Shown here: piece after piece, positions 1-7,896 of the stretch
Layout: every line of letters starts with the position of its first letter
How positions within the stretch are numbered: the first letter of the stretch is position 1
Assembly: GCA_023150615.1 (NCBI GenBank)
Contig: JAKLKO010000023.1
Location: 1-64,000, forward strand
Length of the DNA stretch: 64,000 nucleotides
DNA from: Phycisphaerae bacterium
Lineage (GTDB): Bacteria > Planctomycetota > Phycisphaerae > UBA1845 > UTPLA1
Direction: 5' to 3'
Notes under the pieces: model-generated
What the model saw: only the letters and a program-made list of their open reading frames with translations
The model's database searches: none
What the model was told of the DNA's origin: nothing
Program-made: the position numbers and the translations under genes

Positions 1-1
1 T

Positions 2-42
2 GTTTTCAGTTCTGAAAAACATAGGTTTACGAGCGTTTTCAG
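2..42. repeat. Three TTTTCAG copies in direct and inverted orientation
   Basis: TTTTCAG occurs at 3-9 and 36-42, with an inverted copy CTGAAAA at 12-18. The first two form a 7-bp inverted repeat with a TT spacer. This patch is AT-rich compared with the rest of the window. Such clustered short repeats next to a tRNA-type attachment site could be recombinase arm sites, but they are short and could be chance. Confidence 0.3.
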
Positions 43-117
43 CATCAGATGTTCAACTCCGAAATGGGTCGTGATTCAGTGGGCTTTCGTCGCCAAGCCG
101 GTTGACCGGCGGGGCGT

Positions 118-164
118 GTTGACACAATTCGTTTTTTGCTAGGGATTCTTTGAATTCTGTCAAC
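118..164. repeat. Imperfect 13-bp inverted repeat with 21-nt spacer
   Basis: GTTGACACAATTC at 118-130 is matched by GAATTCTGTCAAC at 152-164, 12 of 13 positions complementary, around a T-rich 21-nt spacer. It lies just downstream of the minus-strand reading frame that stops at 202. It could be a recombinase or repressor binding site, or a transcription-end hairpin, although no T-run follows it on the minus strand. Confidence 0.45.
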
Positions 165-201
165 GTCAACGCCGCGTCGTGCGTCTGCGAGATCAGGCGT
201 T

Positions 202-399
202 TTACGCCTCGGCCAGTAGTCGGCGGACGGCTTCAGCCCGTTCGGCGTCGCTCAACGGGAGCCGACCGATTAGCGTGAGGGCGTCGGCGAGCTTGCGAGC
301 GTCGGACGGCCCGCGGCGATCGGTCCCCAGCCCATCGGTACAAGATTCGATACAAGATTCGGACGTGGCGTCTGTAACATGCTGTGAATGCGATACTTC
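202..399 (-). pseudogene. C-terminal reading-frame tail, possibly of an element-encoded integrase
   Basis: On the minus strand an open frame runs through the tRNA fragment and stops with TAA at 202-204. Its last residues look like real protein: a stretch containing SHSQHVTDAT, then ESCIESC, then a helical Ala/Leu/Arg-rich end finishing RRLLAEA. No start exists in the window, because the frame's upstream part is the tRNA fragment and then the antisense of unrelated sequence. Integrase genes whose 3' end overlaps a tRNA attachment site show this arrangement, so this is inferred to be an integrase tail cut from its N-terminal part at the att junction. The assignment rests on context, not on a recognised catalytic motif. 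Confidence 0.3.
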
Positions 400-410
400 C
401 GTGGACGGCT

Positions 411-458
411 TGCGGTTTCCTAAACCGCAGGTCGGAGGTTCGAATCCCCCCGGGCGCG
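411..458 (+). other. 3' half of tRNA-Arg(CCT), probable attachment site
   Basis: The segment has a 5-bp anticodon stem (GCGGT 412-416 with ACCGC 424-428), loop TTCCTAA with anticodon CCT at 419-421, a T arm (434-450, loop TTCGAAT) with one mismatch, and the 3' acceptor strand CGGGCGC with discriminator G. The matching 5' acceptor strand GCGCCCG and a D arm are absent upstream. A lone tRNA 3' half beginning at the anticodon arm is the typical footprint of a tyrosine-recombinase integration site. The geometry implies an element to the left, with the intact tRNA at that element's far end. Confidence 0.6.
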
Positions 459-516
459 ATTCACTGCCTCCCCGTCGGCGCGATCGTCGCCACGATTCAG
501 ACCGATGTGCCCGTCG

Positions 517-2643
517 TTACGGCAACAGGCAATCCACAAATTCCTGGATGTCGGCCCCATTGGCGGCGCCGTTGCCGTCGCGGTCGGCCCAGGCGCATTC
601 CGGATCGCTCGAGGCAGCGCCCAGCAGGCAATCGAAGAAGAACACCAGGTCGGCTGGACCCGTGAAGCCGTCGCGGTTCAGATCGACCAGGCAGTTCGTC
701 GAGGCGATCAATCGCGAACGATCCGGATCGCGACGGACGGTCACGCCGGGGATCGTCACCAGCCCATCCACTCCGGCGACGACGATGCCGGATTGCAGAA
801 TCTCGTCGGTCGCCTCGTCAAGCAGCCACCAGGTCACGCACGTGCCATCCGCAGGATTGAACTGCTGCGTCCGCCGCAGCGAGGCATCCGCCGTCAGCGA
901 CGCGACGAGGGCGTTGTCAATCGTGACGGCCGACAGTCCGCGCAGATAGATCGTGCACTCCCAGAGTTCCGGCTGGTCGACGATCGTGAGCGCGTCCCAG
1001 TCGCAGAACCCGCCCCACGTGCCCCAGACATCGAAGCCCGCGGCGCACGGATCGCCCGCGCCGGGATCGGGCTGTCGACCAGGCATGAGCGGGTCCTCGT
1101 CGACGTTGAAGAAGCCGGGGTACGACACGTCGGAGCGATGCGCATCGACGAGGTACTGCGCGCTGTGGCGTTCGGTGCGGGCCGGCGCGATCCATTGCCC
1201 GGCGTCCGGCCAGGGGTCGCAGTGCGCCGGGTCGTCGGTGGCATCGTTGGAATCGAGGTGCCACTGCTCGATCGCGTGCTCTCGCTCGTCCCACAGAACC
1301 ATGTGGCCCATTCCCGAGTCGTTGATCGCGTCGAGCACCGCGCGTTGCGCCGCGTTCCAGCGGGCCGAGCCCTGTTCATCCCGCACGCCGACGTAGAATC
1401 GCGTCAGCGGCACGTCGCGGGTCGACGACAGCACGGTCGTCGGCGTAACCACGTCGGCGATGCCGAGGACGCCGCCGCCGGGCGACTCGATGTTCGTGGC
1501 GAGGTTTTGCGTCCACTGCCCACGGAGCGGGTTGGTCTGTCCGGGCTGTGGCGGTTGCGTCAGATCGTTCGGAGGGCAATGGCAGACGGCGGCGCAGAAC
1601 AGGTCGGGGCGGCTGCGCGTCAGGTGCGACGTGCCGCGCGCTCCCCGGCTGTGGCCGATCATCGCGACGCGCGCGGGGTCGATGGAGTGCGGCGAACTCG
1701 GTCCGAGCAGCCACTCGATGAGCCAGTGAATCCGCCGCTGCGTGTAATTGACGATCACCGCGTCGGCCGGGGGATCGGTGCGAACGCCGCCAAAGAACGG
1801 ATCAAGCGCTTCGTGGTAGCCGAACCAGTCCGTCCCGAAGTCCATGAGCGTGCCCCCGTAGTTCACGAAGCACGCGTCGTCAGGCGACACGACAATGCCG
1901 TCGTCGAGGTGTAGCGACATGTTGGCCCGCTCGGGCTGTCCGGGGCGGAAGCGCGTGTACAGATCGTCGCCGCCGTGCATCACGAAGACGCACGAGAGGT
2001 CGATGGGCGGCAGGGGAATGGTGGGGCGCGTGATCGCGAAGACGTGCGGCACCCCGTTCTTCGCGCGGTTGGCCAGCACCGGAATGTCCGGACGATCGTT
2101 GTTGTAGTCGTCCTGGCCATCCACCCACAGGACGTATCCATCCGACGGATTGCCGCCGGGCGTAAAGTCCGTCAACTGCCAGTGCGGTCGGACCGGGTCG
2201 TTCACCGGGTCGTAGAGGAACGCCGTCGCGGCGCTGTTCTGCGGCACGACGACCGTGCTGCCCGAATCCACGACGGCAAAAAATAGATTGCCCGCCTGGT
2301 GCGGCGTATAGACGAAGACGCCCTCGTCCACGGCGAGCCGGTACGTCCCGCCCCCGGGCGTCGGAATGAGGAGCCGCGCGCCGGGCAGCATCAGTGAGAG
2401 CCGGCCGCCCGTGTATTCCGGAAAGAACATCCGGCCCTCGAGCGTCATGTTCAGCGTGCTCGCCTGCGGACCCGCGGATGAGTAGATCTCAACCGTGTCG
2501 GTGGGCACCGCGGGCGGCGCCGGAAACTGCCACACCACGAACACCTGGCCGGCCGCGTACCAAGCGCGGACGTTGAACGGCTGGGCCAGGGCGGCCGACG
2601 GAATCGAGAGCATCGCGACTATTCCGGAAACCCACCGGGACAT
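517..2643 (-). CDS. Secreted alpha/beta-hydrolase with dockerin-like C-terminus
   Basis: This 708-aa protein has a signal peptide (MSRWVSGIVAMLSIP..ALAQ) and an N-terminal beta-rich region. It then has an alpha/beta-hydrolase domain with the nucleophile motif GHSRG (Ser about residue 332), in the style of prolyl-oligopeptidase or PHB-depolymerase-type esterases. The last 60 residues hold two calcium-loop segments, DLNRDGFTGPADL and DRDGNGAANGADI, each followed by an FFDCLLG or FVDCLLP helix, like a dockerin. The start at 2643 is chosen over ATGs further upstream because AAGGAG lies 7 nt before it and the signal peptide follows directly. The substrate is not evident. The gene is the first after the attachment-site scar. 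Confidence 0.75.
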   Translation of the reverse strand: MSRWVSGIVAMLSIPSAALAQPFNVRAWYAAGQVFVVWQFPAPPAVPTDTVEIYSSAGPQASTLNMTLEGRMFFPEYTGGRLSLMLPGARLLIPTPGGGTYRLAVDEGVFVYTPHQAGNLFFAVVDSGSTVVVPQNSAATAFLYDPVNDPVRPHWQLTDFTPGGNPSDGYVLWVDGQDDYNNDRPDIPVLANRAKNGVPHVFAITRPTIPLPPIDLSCVFVMHGGDDLYTRFRPGQPERANMSLHLDDGIVVSPDDACFVNYGGTLMDFGTDWFGYHEALDPFFGGVRTDPPADAVIVNYTQRRIHWLIEWLLGPSSPHSIDPARVAMIGHSRGARGTSHLTRSRPDLFCAAVCHCPPNDLTQPPQPGQTNPLRGQWTQNLATNIESPGGGVLGIADVVTPTTVLSSTRDVPLTRFYVGVRDEQGSARWNAAQRAVLDAINDSGMGHMVLWDEREHAIEQWHLDSNDATDDPAHCDPWPDAGQWIAPARTERHSAQYLVDAHRSDVSYPGFFNVDEDPLMPGRQPDPGAGDPCAAGFDVWGTWGGFCDWDALTIVDQPELWECTIYLRGLSAVTIDNALVASLTADASLRRTQQFNPADGTCVTWWLLDEATDEILQSGIVVAGVDGLVTIPGVTVRRDPDRSRLIASTNCLVDLNRDGFTGPADLVFFFDCLLGAASSDPECAWADRDGNGAANGADIQEFVDCLLP

Positions 2644-3110
2644 GTTCCACTCCTTCATTGAGGGATTCGGGCGAAGCGCCTCCTTTCCACGAGATTGCGC
2701 TGTGTTGGGTCGTCTTGCGAACGAGACACGCGCTTGGCGAGAAATCCAGCCTCGACTTTCATTCTGCCGTGATGGGGCCGCGACTCGTCGGCCCGGCGAC
2801 TTGCGCGCGGTACCTCGTTGGACGCAAGATCGACCATCGACCAATGGAGCGAACCACGTGTCGGGCGCGACATCGTACGGATCGTCACGGTCAGCGGTGA
2901 CGCTCTTCCGAGATTTTCGATATGGGCGGCGGCGGCATTCCGGCCCATCGCCAGCCGCTTACCACGATCAATCAACATTATCGCCTGCGGGCGCGGCGGG
3001 TCAAGAATTCCGCGCGCCATCGCGCGCCGGGGTCGGCCTCGATGCGGCGCGAGGGCGAGCGCCGTGTGCACGTCGTTGACGCAGCCGTAACGCCGAGCGA
3101 CGAGCCGCGT
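2644..3110. other. Intergenic, no gene recognised
   Basis: About 470 bases lie between the hydrolase start and the terminator of the PEP-CTERM gene. Open frames on both strands lack ribosome-binding sites and protein-like composition. The region presumably carries the hydrolase promoter, but no clear -35/-10 pair was seen. Confidence 0.5.
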
Positions 3111-3151
3111 GTAAAAAGCGGAAGGGGGCCGCCCCTTTCGGGACGACCCCC
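3111..3151 (-). terminator. Rho-independent terminator of the PEP-CTERM gene
   Basis: A hairpin with a GGGGG/CCCCC base at 3124-3128 and 3147-3151, and inner pairs broken by two mismatches, is followed on the minus strand by a TTTTT run (3113-3117). It lies 24 nt beyond the stop of the minus-strand gene. Confidence 0.6.
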
Positions 3152-3174
3152 GCGGAACGGTGCGATGCGAGGTT

Positions 3175-4017
3175 TCAATACCTGATGCGCCGACGTCGAA
3201 GGGTCGTCAGGCCGCCGATGGCCAGCAGGGCCAGCGTCGCCGGTTCGGGGATCGGCCGAACGCTCAGTTCGGCGAAGTCGAATGCGGTGTAGGGCTCGCC
3301 CGGCGCATCGAAGTCCACTTCGAGGTAGCCGCGATACCCCAGACCCTTTGGCGCGAACACGTCGGCGAACGTAAGCTGCGCGAACGCTGCCTGCACCAGC
3401 CCGTCCTCGCCCGGCGGCTGGACGATCAGCGCCACGCTGAATTCCGTCAGGTCCGCACGCCGCAGCACGAGCATCGCCGGCTGCACGTCGTAATCGCCGA
3501 ACACGACGTTGATGAACACCGGCGTCATCGGGTCGACCGCGTTGGCCAGCACGAAGAAGTCGAAGATGAAGCCTGGCTGGTTCGGCAGCGTGAACGAAGG
3601 CGGACTCGGAAAGTCGTTCGGCGGCGGAAACGTGGTGTCGAAGCTCGTCGACAGCGAGATGTCCGTGAATTGCGATCCGGTCGTGTTGGCAAAGTCGCTG
3701 AAGCCGTTGCCCTCGACGTACAGGCCCGTCTTCTCAATCATGGATCGATTGTCGAAGTCGTCGCCCTGGCCCGTCTGCGTGAAACCGTTCATGTTCAGGT
3801 CGGGCAGCAGGTCGCCGTCATTCAGCACGCCGACGCCATCGCGGTTGGCGGGTTGGCCGTTGGCGCCGACGAGTCCCGGCGCAGCGCCATATCCGAAGCC
3901 GTCGACGTCTCCGAGCCGGATGTAATCGAAGATCTGTGCGTTGGCGGTCGCCGCCATGGCCGATACGACGAGCGCGATGACCATGCCGGCGCGCACCGTG
4001 GAGTCATGTCGTGTCAT
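3175..4017 (-). CDS. PEP-CTERM sorting domain protein
   Basis: This 280-aa exported protein has a signal peptide ending ATANAQ. The C-terminus is a textbook PEP-CTERM tag: IPEPATLALL, a hydrophobic helix, then the basic end RRRRIRY. Such tags direct proteins to the exosortase/EPS pathway, where the tail is cleaved at the membrane. The middle is Gly/Asp/Phe-rich with no catalytic motif and probably forms beta-structure on the cell surface. AAGGGCGA lies upstream of the ATG, and a terminator follows the gene. No exosortase gene is in the window. Confidence 0.85.
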   Translation of the reverse strand: MTRHDSTVRAGMVIALVVSAMAATANAQIFDYIRLGDVDGFGYGAAPGLVGANGQPANRDGVGVLNDGDLLPDLNMNGFTQTGQGDDFDNRSMIEKTGLYVEGNGFSDFANTTGSQFTDISLSTSFDTTFPPPNDFPSPPSFTLPNQPGFIFDFFVLANAVDPMTPVFINVVFGDYDVQPAMLVLRRADLTEFSVALIVQPPGEDGLVQAAFAQLTFADVFAPKGLGYRGYLEVDFDAPGEPYTAFDFAELSVRPIPEPATLALLAIGGLTTLRRRRIRY

Positions 4018-4506
4018 GATTCGCCCTTTCCGAAACCAGTCGCCCTGCGTGTCCCGAGGGAATCCCCGTCCTCCGTCCCCCGATGGTGGCCGAGCGACCG
4101 GCGGCGCCGGAATCGTCCGGGCCGCCGGTGCTCGTTTCTCTCCCCTCCTACGACCGCTCTTGCGGCTTCGCCCCGAATTTGTGATGCCGCCGATGGAGCA
4201 ACGTGCGTGCCGCGGTCACGAACGGCGGCCGCTCGCGGGCCCGGATCGATAAGGTCACCGTTCGCAGGCCGCGTTCGAGGGGACGAGGTCGCGGAGGTCG
4301 GCGCGTGCGTGTCGTCGCGATTGCGCGGGCCGATGCATCGATGCAACACGGCGCTCTACGCGCGGCAACGTCGACGGTTCATGATTCGCGCCGTGCCCGG
4401 CCGCGATCGCGGAAACGCGAGATTATGGGCAGTCGCCGCGGACGCACCGCCCGTGCGTGTGATGCAAGAGAGCGACGTACCAACGATCGTCCGTCGCAGC
4501 GGGACA
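4018..4506. other. Intergenic, no gene recognised
   Basis: About 490 bases lie between the PEP-CTERM gene start and the M48 protease stop. The longest open frame (111 codons, minus strand, to 4349) is Arg/Pro/Gly-rich with no motif and is judged non-coding. The region should hold the PEP-CTERM promoter, which could not be pinpointed. Confidence 0.45.
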
Positions 4507-6495
4507 TCAACTCCGCGCGGGGAGAGAGGAGTCGACCGGCGGCGTCTCGTCATGCGCGGGCCCGACTCGCGGAAGGAACGGCGGAAGCGGACAGCCGATC
4601 GCGATGGCGACGGCGCGGAGCAGTTCGGCCTCGCGGACCGTCGCGACGCGGTCGGCCAGGACGCAGTGGGCGCAGGCGTCCAGGATCGCCTCGCGCACCT
4701 GCGGCACCGCCGCGGCGATCTTGTCCAGCGCCGCCCGTACGTCGAGATACGCGCAGCGCTTCGGATCGTGCTGCTCAAGCTGCCGACCGCGCGGCAGGCG
4801 GACCCGCGCAGCGCCGATGCGGAATGCCGCCTCGCGGTTCGAGCCGCTGGCGCCGGCCAGCAGCGAAAGAACGAGCGAGACCTCGTCCTCGAGCGCGGTG
4901 ATCGAGTAGTACTGCACGGCGCGGTGCCGCGCACCGGTCAGGACATGGGCCAGCCGCCGCCGGACAATGACGCGCAGGCAGAATTCGAACACGGATTGCT
5001 GCTCGTCGGCGTCGGCGAGCCGATCGATGATCTCCAGCAAACGCTCGCACTGCGCAGGCGACGTGCCGCGCAGCGCGGAGACGGCCAGCTCCACGACCGG
5101 CAATCGCATGCGCGGATCGAGCCGGCGCGCCGCGGCGAACAGCCGCACCATTTCCTGCCGCACCGGGCGGTCGACCTGCTCGCGCACGAGCTGCTTCTGC
5201 CGCGCGCGGGCGTCCGGCTCGGCGTTCATGAGCATGCAGTAGACGATCGCCGTCGCCGAGAGCGGTTGCGCCGCCGCATCGCGGATCTCGAGCGGGATGG
5301 CGGCGAGCAGCTCCTCGCCGTACAGCAGGTCCGAGGGTTGCGTGTCGCCCACGCGGGCGACGATCGCCTCCGGCGGCAAGCCCTCCGGCGGTCGCGGACG
5401 GGGCGCGGTCGTCGGAGCGAACGGCGCCGTGCGCGCAGCCATCGCGGCAAGCTCCGCCGTCGTCGGACGGCTCGGAAACTTGCCGTCAAAGCTCGGGTCC
5501 AGCCGGCGGATGCGGAGTTCGAGCGGCGGGTGCGTGGACAGCAGGCTGGTGAGCGAGAACCGTCGTCGCAGTCCATCGCTGAAGAGCAGGTGGCTGATCT
5601 CGTCCGTACCGGGGGCGAGCAGCACCGAGCCGTACCGCGTCGCGCCGATCTTCTTCAGCGCGCCGGCCAATCCGTCCGGATGGCGCGTGAACTGCACCGC
5701 CGACGCATCGGCGAGGTACTCGCGCTGCCGCGACACGGCGCACTGAAGCAGCCGGCCGAAGAATACGCCGAGCGATCCGAGTACCGACAGCACCGCGCCG
5801 ACGACCAGCCCGATGAGGATCGGGGCCGTGTTCTTGGCCCGGCGAGCATGGCGAGCCGTTTCCAGCGATCCGCGAACGATGGCATTCCCGACCAGCGCGA
5901 TGGCCATCATCCCGTGCAGGACGCTGATGAGGCGGATGTTGAGCCGCATGTCGCCGTTGAGGATGTGGCTGAACTCGTGCGCGACGACGCCCTGCAACTC
6001 GTCGCGCTCGAGCCGCTCGATGCAACCGCGCGTCACGCCGATGATCGCGTCATTTGCGTCGTAGCCCGCCGCGAAAGCATTGATGCCGCGTTCCTCGTCG
6101 AGGACGTAGACCGGCGGGACGGGCGTGCCTGATGCGATCGCCATTTCTTCGACGACGTTCAGCAGTCGCCGTTCGGTAGAGGTCGCGCCCCCCGGCAGCA
6201 GCGGCCGCCCACCGAGCGCCAGCGCGACCGTCGCGCCCCCTTCGCGCAGCGCGAGGAACTTGTTCAGGCCGCCCATCAGAACCGCGCCGCCGACGATCAC
6301 CGCGACCATGGCCACGAGCCGCGGGTTCCACGGATCGAATCCCTCGCCAAGACGCGGCCCAAGCTCGAAGAACTTGAGAAGGGTCGCCAGCGCCACCTGG
6401 ACGGAAAGGATCAGCGCGACAACGCACAGCGCGAAGATGACGATGAGCAGACCGGTCCGCCGTCGCGCCGCGTCCTGTTGTCGGAAAAAGTTCAT
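4507..6495 (-). CDS. M48-family membrane zinc metalloprotease, HtpX-like
   Basis: This 662-aa membrane protease has the zinc-binding HEFSH motif at residues 173-177 and a probable third ligand, Glu259, in SRQREYLADASA, a combination diagnostic for the M48 family. Hydrophobic segments lie near 15-37, 60-80, 190-210 and 225-248. The last 300 residues form a cytosolic extension, longer than HtpX (about 290 aa total) and rich in charged helices. The family degrades misfolded membrane proteins. LemA lies immediately upstream on the same strand (72-nt gap), a conserved pairing, so the two are probably co-transcribed. Confidence 0.88.
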   Translation of the reverse strand: MNFFRQQDAARRRTGLLIVIFALCVVALILSVQVALATLLKFFELGPRLGEGFDPWNPRLVAMVAVIVGGAVLMGGLNKFLALREGGATVALALGGRPLLPGGATSTERRLLNVVEEMAIASGTPVPPVYVLDEERGINAFAAGYDANDAIIGVTRGCIERLERDELQGVVAHEFSHILNGDMRLNIRLISVLHGMMAIALVGNAIVRGSLETARHARRAKNTAPILIGLVVGAVLSVLGSLGVFFGRLLQCAVSRQREYLADASAVQFTRHPDGLAGALKKIGATRYGSVLLAPGTDEISHLLFSDGLRRRFSLTSLLSTHPPLELRIRRLDPSFDGKFPSRPTTAELAAMAARTAPFAPTTAPRPRPPEGLPPEAIVARVGDTQPSDLLYGEELLAAIPLEIRDAAAQPLSATAIVYCMLMNAEPDARARQKQLVREQVDRPVRQEMVRLFAAARRLDPRMRLPVVELAVSALRGTSPAQCERLLEIIDRLADADEQQSVFEFCLRVIVRRRLAHVLTGARHRAVQYYSITALEDEVSLVLSLLAGASGSNREAAFRIGAARVRLPRGRQLEQHDPKRCAYLDVRAALDKIAAAVPQVREAILDACAHCVLADRVATVREAELLRAVAIAIGCPLPPFLPRVGPAHDETPPVDSSLPARS

Positions 6496-6567
6496 CTATC
6501 GCGTGCGGTCGCCCGATCCGTCGATCGCCGGCCGCCGCAGGATGGCCCTGCCGCCGGCCGTCCCGCG

Positions 6568-7158
6568 CTACAACGCCACGCGCGGCACGCTGCGCTCCTG
6601 CGCCGCCTCGATCTCGAACAATTCGGCCGGCTGGAATCCGGTCAGCCCCGCCACGATCACCGTCGGGAACGATTCGCGCGTCGCATTGTATTCCATCACC
6701 GCGTCGTTGTAGGCCTGACGCGCGAACGCCACGCGGTTCTCCGTTGAGGCGAGCTCTTCCATCAGATTGCCGATGGTCTGGTCGGCCTTCAGGTTCGGGT
6801 AGCTCTCCGCCACGGCCAGCAGACGACCGAGCGGACCGGCCAGCGCCTGCTCAGCACCGATCAGCGACCGGATCGCGCCGGCATCGCTCGGTGCGGCCGC
6901 GGCCGCCTGCGCAGCCTTGAGCGCCTCGTTCCGCGCGGCGATGACGGCTTCGAGCGTTTCGCGCTCGTGCTTGAGATACGCGCGGACGGACTCGACGAGG
7001 TTGGGGATCAGGTCGTAGCGTCGCTTGAGCTGCACGTCGATCTGCGCGAAGGCGTTGCGTACGCGGTGGCGCAGCCGGACGAGACCGTTGTAGATGCCGA
7101 TCGCGCCGAAAACGAGCAGCAGCGCGACGCCGATCAGTGCGTAGAATGCAATTCTCAT
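6568..7158 (-). CDS. lemA: LemA family protein
   Basis: This 196-aa protein has one N-terminal membrane helix (about residues 3-25). A helical domain with the LemA signatures follows: RNAFAQIDVQLKRRYDLIPNLVE near 36-58, then TENRVAFARQAYNDAV and YNATRESFPT near the end. LemA proteins are membrane-anchored helical bundles of unclear biochemical role, often next to M48 proteases as here. The start overlaps the stop of the preceding ORF by ATGA (7155-7158). Confidence 0.9.
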   Translation of the reverse strand: MRIAFYALIGVALLLVFGAIGIYNGLVRLRHRVRNAFAQIDVQLKRRYDLIPNLVESVRAYLKHERETLEAVIAARNEALKAAQAAAAAPSDAGAIRSLIGAEQALAGPLGRLLAVAESYPNLKADQTIGNLMEELASTENRVAFARQAYNDAVMEYNATRESFPTVIVAGLTGFQPAELFEIEAAQERSVPRVAL

Positions 7159-7664
7159 GGTACCCGCGAATGATACCGCGCCGGTGGTGGGCGTTCGCCA
7201 TTCGAAAACGGCGGAATCTTTGTAACCGCCGGACGGGGTCTCCTTCGAGCGACTCGACGACTACACGCTCCCATCGCCCCTTTCGCGCGCGAAGCTCCTC
7301 GTCGACAAAGAAGAACCGGGTCCAGCTCTCTCAAGGCCGGAACGGCGATTTCCTGCGGAAGGAACGGCTTGAGATAGCCTGCGATCGCCGCCCGTGTTGT
7401 TTGATTCAAGCGCGCCTCGTACGTGTCAACGTTGCGAATATCGAGGTCGCGCTCTATCGCCCGACCAGCGAGGTTGCAGCATGCCAGGAGGGGTCTCAGG
7501 ATCAGCGGATGCGTGAATAGCGCCGCAGCCGGGCCGATGGCGGTCATCGACGAGAAGTTGATCGTCTCAACTTCGCATCGCTCGATGAACCGCTCGAAGG
7601 CTTGGAGAAGGTCGTTCCGAACCGAAGCCGTGCGCGTTGCGGCGTCCGCCTGCACCCACGCCAT
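7155..7664 (-). pseudogene. Conserved-looking protein of unknown function, apparently frameshifted
   Basis: The frame reads as good protein from MAWVQADAATRTASVRNDLL through GPAAALFTHPLILRPLLACC to LPQEIAVPALREL, then turns into Arg-rich low-quality sequence. In the neighbouring frame, from about 7325 downward, convincing protein sequence continues: RFFFVDEELRARKGRWERVV and VESLEGDP. This points to a single-base frameshift near 7315-7325. No family was recognised. The annotated frame ends in an ATGA overlap with lemA, which argues that translation of this frame may still occur. An in-frame extension up to 7751 exists but lacks a ribosome-binding site. Confidence 0.5.
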
Positions 7665-7896
7665 GTAGCCCGCGCGCGAGTCGTGTCCCTCGGGCAATCG
7701 CGCCTCCTGTCTGGATCGTCCCGGTGTAATTGCCGGGCCGCGGGTTAACATCGTCCCGAATCTGCACGCGCGTTTCGCGTTCGGCGGCCGGGGTGCGGTG
7801 AATTCGGCACAAGGCGTTGTTGTGCGCGGCGACGCGGCCTATCATCCGCTCCGCATCGACGTCGGCGCGCCGGGCGCGGAAGAGCAGGAACATCCA

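Noticed and set aside
411-460. Functional complete tRNA-Arg gene
   Set aside because: The D arm and the 5' acceptor strand are missing upstream, so the segment cannot fold into a full tRNA.
3160-6132. Long plus-strand open frame of 990 codons
   Set aside because: It lies opposite the PEP-CTERM and M48 genes, is extremely Arg/Ala-rich without motifs, and is the antisense shadow expected in GC-rich DNA.
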